Source: Mangrovicoccus sp049603835
GTDB taxonomy: Bacteria > Pseudomonadota > Alphaproteobacteria > Rhodobacterales > Rhodobacteraceae
Length of the DNA: 64,000 bases
Assembly (NCBI GenBank): GCA_049603835.1
Contig: JBMYSZ010000013.1
Coordinates: forward strand, 39,053 to 103,052
Direction: 5' to 3'
The notes below the pieces were generated by a model that saw only the letters and a program-made list of their open reading frames with translations, made no database searches and had not been told where the DNA came from. The position numbers and the translations under genes were made by a program. This document shows, piece after piece, positions 59,774 to 64,000 of the stretch; positions within the stretch are counted from its first letter, which is position 1; each line of letters opens with the position of its first letter.

Positions 59774-60745
59774 ATGGATTGGCTATATGTGGGCCTCGGC
59801 CTGGTAATCCTGCTTTTGGCGGGGGATGCCCTGGTGAAGGGTGCCGTGAATCTTGCGCTGCGGCTTGGTGTGCCGGCTTTGATTGTTAGTCTGACGATTG
59901 TGGCTTTCGGGACCTCGGCGCCGGAATTGCTGATTGCGGTGCAGGCGAATTTGGATCACGCGCCCGGGATCGCTTTGGGCAATGTGATCGGCTCAAACAG
60001 CGCGAATATTCTGCTGGTGCTTGGGGTGCCTGCCTTGATGACGGGGCTCCAGACCTCCCATTGCGATACGCGCGACAGCTATCGGCTTATGCTGGGCGCT
60101 ACGATTATGTTTATGGCGCTGTGTTTTCTCGGGCCGATTACCTTGGTGCATGGCCTGATCCTATTGGCAGCGCTTAGCGCGGTGCTTTGGGGCCAATTGC
60201 GAGATGCCCGCGCCCATCGTGCCGAAGCAAAGGCAGCGGCCCTCGCTGAAAGCGCAACTGAGGCCGAAGCCGAAGACGTGGAAGGGGCCGATCCCAGCAT
60301 GGCCGGGTGGAAGGTCGCGGTGTTCCTGATCCTTGGATTGATCGGCTTGCCTTTGGGGGCGGATCTTTTGGTGGATGGGGCAACCAGTATTGCCCGGCGT
60401 TTCGGCATCAGCGAAACCGCGATTGGTCTGACTTTGGTGGCTGTGGGCACGTCCTTGCCGGAATTGGCCACGACCGTGATGGCCGCACTTCGGCGTCATG
60501 CGGATGTGGCTTTGGGCAATGTGATCGGGTCGAATATGTTTAACCTCTTGGCGATCATCGGCATTGCCAGTTTCTTTGGCCCCTTGCCGGTGGATCCGAC
60601 TTTCCTGCGTATCGATCTTTGGGTCATGCTCGGAGCGTCGGTTTTGCTGGCACCATTCGTGCTTTGGCGTATGGATATGAAACGGCCGGTGGGGATCGGT
60701 CTTTGTCTGGCCTATGCCTCTTATCTATGGGCCGTTCTCGCATAA
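59774..60745 (+). CDS. Calcium/sodium antiporter (CaCA family, YrbG-like)
   Basis: A 323-residue membrane protein with the two alpha-repeats of Ca2+/cation antiporters: VAFGTSAPELLIAVQANL with LGNVIGSNSANILLVLG, and VAVGTSLPELATTVMAAL with LGNVIGSNMFNLLAIIG. An acidic cytoplasmic loop (about residues 150-178, AEDVEGADPSM) separates the halves. About ten membrane segments are predicted. It exports Ca2+ in exchange for Na+ or protons in related proteins. Confidence 0.94.
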   Translation: MDWLYVGLGLVILLLAGDALVKGAVNLALRLGVPALIVSLTIVAFGTSAPELLIAVQANLDHAPGIALGNVIGSNSANILLVLGVPALMTGLQTSHCDTRDSYRLMLGATIMFMALCFLGPITLVHGLILLAALSAVLWGQLRDARAHRAEAKAAALAESATEAEAEDVEGADPSMAGWKVAVFLILGLIGLPLGADLLVDGATSIARRFGISETAIGLTLVAVGTSLPELATTVMAALRRHADVALGNVIGSNMFNLLAIIGIASFFGPLPVDPTFLRIDLWVMLGASVLLAPFVLWRMDMKRPVGIGLCLAYASYLWAVLA

Positions 60746-60755
60746 GGGGAGTGTC

Positions 60756-61538
60756 ATGGGCGAAACCGCATTGGTCACGGGCGCAGGCAAACGGCTAGGC
60801 CGAGCCATGGCCCTATATTTGGCCCAGGCGGGCTATGATATCGCAGCCCATTACAATAGCTCGGCGGCTGAGGCCGAAAGCCTATGCGATGAAATCCGCC
60901 AGCTGGGGCGTCGAGCTGTGGCGCTGCAAGCGGATCTATTGGAGGACACCCAAAGCGAAGCTTTGCTAGGGCAGGCGGTGCAGGCTTTGGGCCAGCCGGT
61001 TTATGTGCTGATCAATAACGCCTCGATCTTTGAGTATGACACATTGCAAAGCGCGACCCGTGAAAGCTGGGATCGTCACTTCCAAAGCAATCTGCGTGCG
61101 CCCTTCATTTTGACCCAAGCTTTCGCTGCGCAAATTCCTGAACCCAGCCTAGACGGAGGCTCGGAGCCAGTTGCTCGCGGCTTGGTGGTGAATTTGATTG
61201 ATCAACGTGTGCGCAAGCTAACGCCTGAATTTATGACATATACGCTGGCAAAGATGGGGCTTTGGGCCTTTACCCAAACGGCAGCCATGGCGCTAGCCCC
61301 TAGGGTGCGGGTGAATGCTATCGGACCGGGGCCCACATTACGCGGTGGGCGTCAAACCGAGGCGCATTTTGCCAAACAACGGGGCGCAACGATCCTTCAG
61401 CGCGGATCGAATCTCGAAGATATCACCGGCGCGCTTGGCTATTTCTTAGCCGCGCCTTCGGTCACCGGACAGTTGATTTGCGCTGATGGCGGACAGCATT
61501 TAGCCTGGCAAACACCCGATATCATCGGAGTGGAATAG
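60756..61538 (+). CDS. SDR-family reductase, FolM/pteridine-reductase-like
   Basis: A 260-residue short-chain reductase. The N-terminus ALVTGAGKRLGRAMALYLAQ has the GKRLG pattern of pteridine and dihydromonapterin reductases, which use NADPH. The catalytic region reads VVNLIDQRVRKLTPEF with Asp in place of the usual Ser, then YTLAK (YxxxK). The C-terminal VNAIGPGPTLRG is typical too. FolM reduces dihydromonapterin or dihydrofolate. AAGGGGAG precedes ATG 60756; the frame from 60714 overlaps the antiporter end. Confidence 0.87.
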   Translation: MGETALVTGAGKRLGRAMALYLAQAGYDIAAHYNSSAAEAESLCDEIRQLGRRAVALQADLLEDTQSEALLGQAVQALGQPVYVLINNASIFEYDTLQSATRESWDRHFQSNLRAPFILTQAFAAQIPEPSLDGGSEPVARGLVVNLIDQRVRKLTPEFMTYTLAKMGLWAFTQTAAMALAPRVRVNAIGPGPTLRGGRQTEAHFAKQRGATILQRGSNLEDITGALGYFLAAPSVTGQLICADGGQHLAWQTPDIIGVE

Positions 61539-61742
61539 TCGAATGCCAGAAAAAGTTGTGCACCGGAACACAAACTGTCACATGGCTGTTAAGTTTTTGT
61601 TAGCTTTCTCAGGCGCTTACGAAGGTGAAAAAATTTTTGAAGTAAAATCAACTAGTTATAATATCGCCTAAAAAACGAGCGAGTTAAGGAAGTGAAAGAA
61701 ACACAAGGGAAAATTGGCTATACCCCAAAGATAACCCCAAAC

Positions 61743-61751
61743 TTATCCACA
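61743..61751 (+). promoter_or_regulatory. Consensus DnaA box upstream of uvrC
   Basis: TTATCCACA, the strict DnaA-box consensus, lies 78 bases before the uvrC start in a 290-base AT-rich gap (61539-61828). No second consensus box was seen nearby. It could be a chance match, a DnaA-controlled promoter for uvrC, or part of a weak DnaA-binding cluster. Nothing else gene-like is present in the gap. Confidence 0.45.
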
Positions 61752-61828
61752 GAAACGGTGGAAAGTTTTTCCCTTGTGCCGGGCCATGAAAAGAGGCAGC
61801 CCCAAGGGCCGACTCTCGCAACACGACC

Positions 61829-63709
61829 ATGACAGAAACACCCACGCCTTCCCCTGCTACCGAACCGCTTCGGGGCCATGCTTGCATCGCCGATTATGTG
61901 CGGATGCTGGATAGCTCGCCCGGCGTTTATCGCATGCTCGATAACGAAAGCCGGGTGCTTTATGTGGGCAAAGCGCGGAACCTCAAAGCGCGGGTGTCCA
62001 ATTATGCGCGCCCCTCCGGCCATAGCCCTCGCATTGCGCGTATGATCTCTGACACGACCTCGATGATGTTTCTAACCACGCGGACGGAGACAGAGGCGCT
62101 GCTGCTAGAGCAGAACCTGATCAAGCAGCTCAAGCCGCGCTATAATGTGCTGCTGCGCGACGATAAGAGCTTTCCCAATATTCATGTGACCACCACGCAT
62201 GATTTCCCGCAGATCACAAAGCATCGCGGCAAGAAAAGCCAAGGGGGCAGCTATTACGGACCCTTTGCCAGCGCGGGTGCGGTGAACCGGACTTTGAACC
62301 AGCTGCAGAAAGTATTCTTGCTGCGCAATTGTTCGGACAGCGTGTTCGACAGCCGCACGCGCCCTTGTCTGCTGTATCAGATCAAGCGCTGCGCGGCGCC
62401 CTGTGTCGATTATATCAGCAAGGCGGATTACGCGGCTTTGGTCAAAGATGCGGAACGGTTTCTGTCCGGCAAATCCACCACGGTGCAAGAAACCCTAGCG
62501 CAGCAAATGGCCGAAGCATCCGAGGCGATGGAGTTTGAGCGCGCGGCAGCCTTGCGCGACCGGATCCGCGCCCTGACCCAGGTGCAGACCGCCCAAGGTA
62601 TCAATCCGCGTGGAGTGACCGAGGCGGATGTGGTGGCGTTGCATATGGAAAGCGGTCAGGCCTGTGTGCAGGTGTTTTTCATTCGCGCCAATCAAAACTG
62701 GGGCAATCGCGATTATTATCCGCGTGTGGGGGAAGGGGCTGGCGTGACCGAGATCATGCAGGCCTTTCTTGGTCAGTTCTACGACAATAAGCAGCCGCCG
62801 GGGCTGATCCTCCTTTCCCATGGGGTCGAGGATGAGGATCTGCTGACCGAGGCGCTGAGCGAGAAGGCCGGGCGCAAAGTGGCGCTGCATATGCCGCAAC
62901 GGGGCGAAAAGGCCGAGCTCGTGGCTGGGGCTGCCCGCAATGCTCGCGAAAGCTTGGCCCGGAAAATGGCGGAAAGCGCCACTCAGGCGAAACTGCTGCG
63001 CGGGATGGCGGAGGCTTTCGATCTGGAGGCACCACCGCAACGGATCGAGGTCTTTGACAACTCCCATATCCAGGGGACCAATGCGGTGGGCGGGATGATC
63101 GTCGCGGGGCCGGAGGGGTTTTTGAAAAGCTCCTATCGCAAATTCAATATCAAAGGCACGGATCTGACACCTGGCGATGATTTCGGCATGATGAAAGAGG
63201 TACTGCGTCGGCGCTTTCAACGGCTCTTGAAGGAAGATCCGGACCGGGAAGAGGGGATGTGGCCCGATCTGCTGCTGATCGATGGTGGTGCGGGGCAGGT
63301 CAGTGCGGTGCATGAGATCATGGTCGAGCTGGGCGTCGAAGATATTGCGATGATCGGCGTGGCGAAGGGCATTGATCGCGATGCAGGCAAGGAAGAATTC
63401 CACCGCAGAGGCCAGCGCCCCATGGCTCTGAAGCGCAATGACCCGGTGCTCTATTTCATCCAGCGCTTGCGCGATGAGGCCCACCGTTTTGCCATAGGCG
63501 CGCATCGTCAGAAACGAGCGAAGGCCGTGGGGGCTACGCCGCTGGATGATGTGCCTGGCGTGGGCGCCTCGCGCAAACGGGCCTTGCTGGCGCATTTCGG
63601 CTCGGCCAAAGCGGTGAGCCGGGCCAATCTGGCTGATCTAAAGGCGGTGGACGGGATCTCGGCCAATCTGGCGCAGAAGATCTATGACTACTTCCACGAG
63701 AAGGGCTAA
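61829..63709 (+). CDS. uvrC: Excinuclease ABC subunit C
   Basis: A 626-residue nucleotide-excision repair nuclease. It has the N-terminal GIY-YIG domain (SPGVYRMLDNESRVLYVGKA, then NLKARVSNY), a cysteine-containing region (RPCLLYQIKRCAAPCVDYIS), the UVR UvrB-binding motif (EASEAMEFERAAALRDRI), the RNase H-like C-terminal nuclease (RIEVFDNSHIQGTNAVGGM, LLLIDGGAGQ) and tandem helix-hairpin-helix motifs (LDDVPGVGASRKRALL, LKAVDGISANLAQKI). Length and order are standard. Confidence 0.97.
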   Translation: MTETPTPSPATEPLRGHACIADYVRMLDSSPGVYRMLDNESRVLYVGKARNLKARVSNYARPSGHSPRIARMISDTTSMMFLTTRTETEALLLEQNLIKQLKPRYNVLLRDDKSFPNIHVTTTHDFPQITKHRGKKSQGGSYYGPFASAGAVNRTLNQLQKVFLLRNCSDSVFDSRTRPCLLYQIKRCAAPCVDYISKADYAALVKDAERFLSGKSTTVQETLAQQMAEASEAMEFERAAALRDRIRALTQVQTAQGINPRGVTEADVVALHMESGQACVQVFFIRANQNWGNRDYYPRVGEGAGVTEIMQAFLGQFYDNKQPPGLILLSHGVEDEDLLTEALSEKAGRKVALHMPQRGEKAELVAGAARNARESLARKMAESATQAKLLRGMAEAFDLEAPPQRIEVFDNSHIQGTNAVGGMIVAGPEGFLKSSYRKFNIKGTDLTPGDDFGMMKEVLRRRFQRLLKEDPDREEGMWPDLLLIDGGAGQVSAVHEIMVELGVEDIAMIGVAKGIDRDAGKEEFHRRGQRPMALKRNDPVLYFIQRLRDEAHRFAIGAHRQKRAKAVGATPLDDVPGVGASRKRALLAHFGSAKAVSRANLADLKAVDGISANLAQKIYDYFHEKG

Positions 63710-64000
63710 GCGATAGTGTTTCGCGAGCGGTTTTATGCCTGCGCCGTGCCGGCTACAATTATCACTGGGTGGGGCAGGCGGACAGGCTCAATCGCTTTGT
63801 GAAGAAAGATCTTGGCGGATTTTGCTCCAAAAATGCCGAAGCGGCGTTAATGCAATAGTCCCGATCCGGTCATCCAGCGTGGCAGGTGTCCAACCCGAGC
63901 GCACCCTGCCCCATCCCAATAAGATACCGGCACCTTTTCGTCAAGCGCCGGTGTCTGTGTGTTGCAATCTCTTCGCCTCTGCTCCGATTTTAGAACAAGA
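63710..64000. other. Right edge of the window, no gene identified
   Basis: The 291 bases after uvrC hold short open frames on the plus strand, one of them (about 63735 to the edge) running off the window. None has a ribosome site or a recognisable motif. A promoter for the next gene beyond the edge is possible. Confidence 0.5.

Noticed and set aside
61539..61828. Possible chromosomal replication origin (AT-rich gap with a DnaA box)
   Set aside because: Only one consensus box was seen, with no box cluster, no 13-mer-like repeats and none of the usual origin-flanking genes.
63735..64000. Open frame running off the right edge, and a second short frame ending near 63858
   Set aside because: No start signal, no recognisable motif and skewed composition. 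They cannot be separated from chance open frames without the sequence beyond the edge.

Overview
The window is chromosomal DNA from an alphaproteobacterium, most likely a marine Rhodobacterales (Roseobacter-group) species. This rests on gene content and order: the cell-cycle regulator TrcR (DUF1013), COQ9, a short S49 peptidase followed by a tiny zinc-ribbon protein, TRAP and ABC uptake systems in quantity, and a dnaX-ybaB-recR block with the small SRP RNA upstream. No rRNA, tRNA, CRISPR array or intact insertion sequence was seen.

Layout. Positions 1-11911 hold a nitrogen-scavenging island. It has an NMT1/SsuA-type ABC transporter (left end cut off), a cytosine deaminase/Atz-like amidohydrolase, a ring-opening amidohydrolase of the cyanuric acid hydrolase/barbiturase family, a LysR regulator, an AtzF-type allophanate hydrolase and a complete Dpp-type ABC importer. 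Together they suggest import of an N-rich ring compound, ring opening and release of ammonia, although the AtzE/BiuH-type step between ring opening and allophanate is not here. Positions 11924-15584 hold a decayed chemosensory operon (three-PAS chemoreceptor, cheR remnant, multi-CheW gene) with many stops and frameshifts. An AT-rich stretch with two small envelope-protein genes follows to about 17360.

Positions 17362-24970 carry dctBD-dctPQM (C4-dicarboxylate-type two-component system plus TRAP transporter) and a convergent orphan TRAP binding protein. The DctD here lacks the GAFTGA loop that contacts sigma-54. Positions 25095-36612 are mostly housekeeping genes (GST, S21, COQ9, quinone reductase, RNase T2, TrcR, RecR, YbaB, DnaX, SRP RNA), with a frameshifted xylulokinase gene. 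Between trcR and recR sits an AT-rich foreign-looking pair, a SLATT two-TM protein and a small nucleotidyltransferase. It resembles a nucleotide-signalling antiphage module and is the best candidate for an undescribed system in the window.

Positions 36805-50002 hold an FMN reductase, a second NMT1-type ABC transporter, CpdB, NudC, RibF, a MaoC hydratase, a HAD phosphatase, a family II pyrophosphatase and PurU. Positions 50128-58705 form a phosphonate region: phnM, then a large NIT-HAMP-PAS-PAS chemoreceptor, then phnCDEE and a hexapeptide transferase, without the C-P lyase core. Positions 58786-63709 hold the S49 peptidase, a 55-residue zinc-ribbon membrane protein, a Ca2+/Na+ antiporter, a FolM-like reductase and uvrC. 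Two REPIN-like palindrome pairs (29712-29787, 47959-48025) lie between genes, and hairpins follow three separate binding-protein genes of transport operons.
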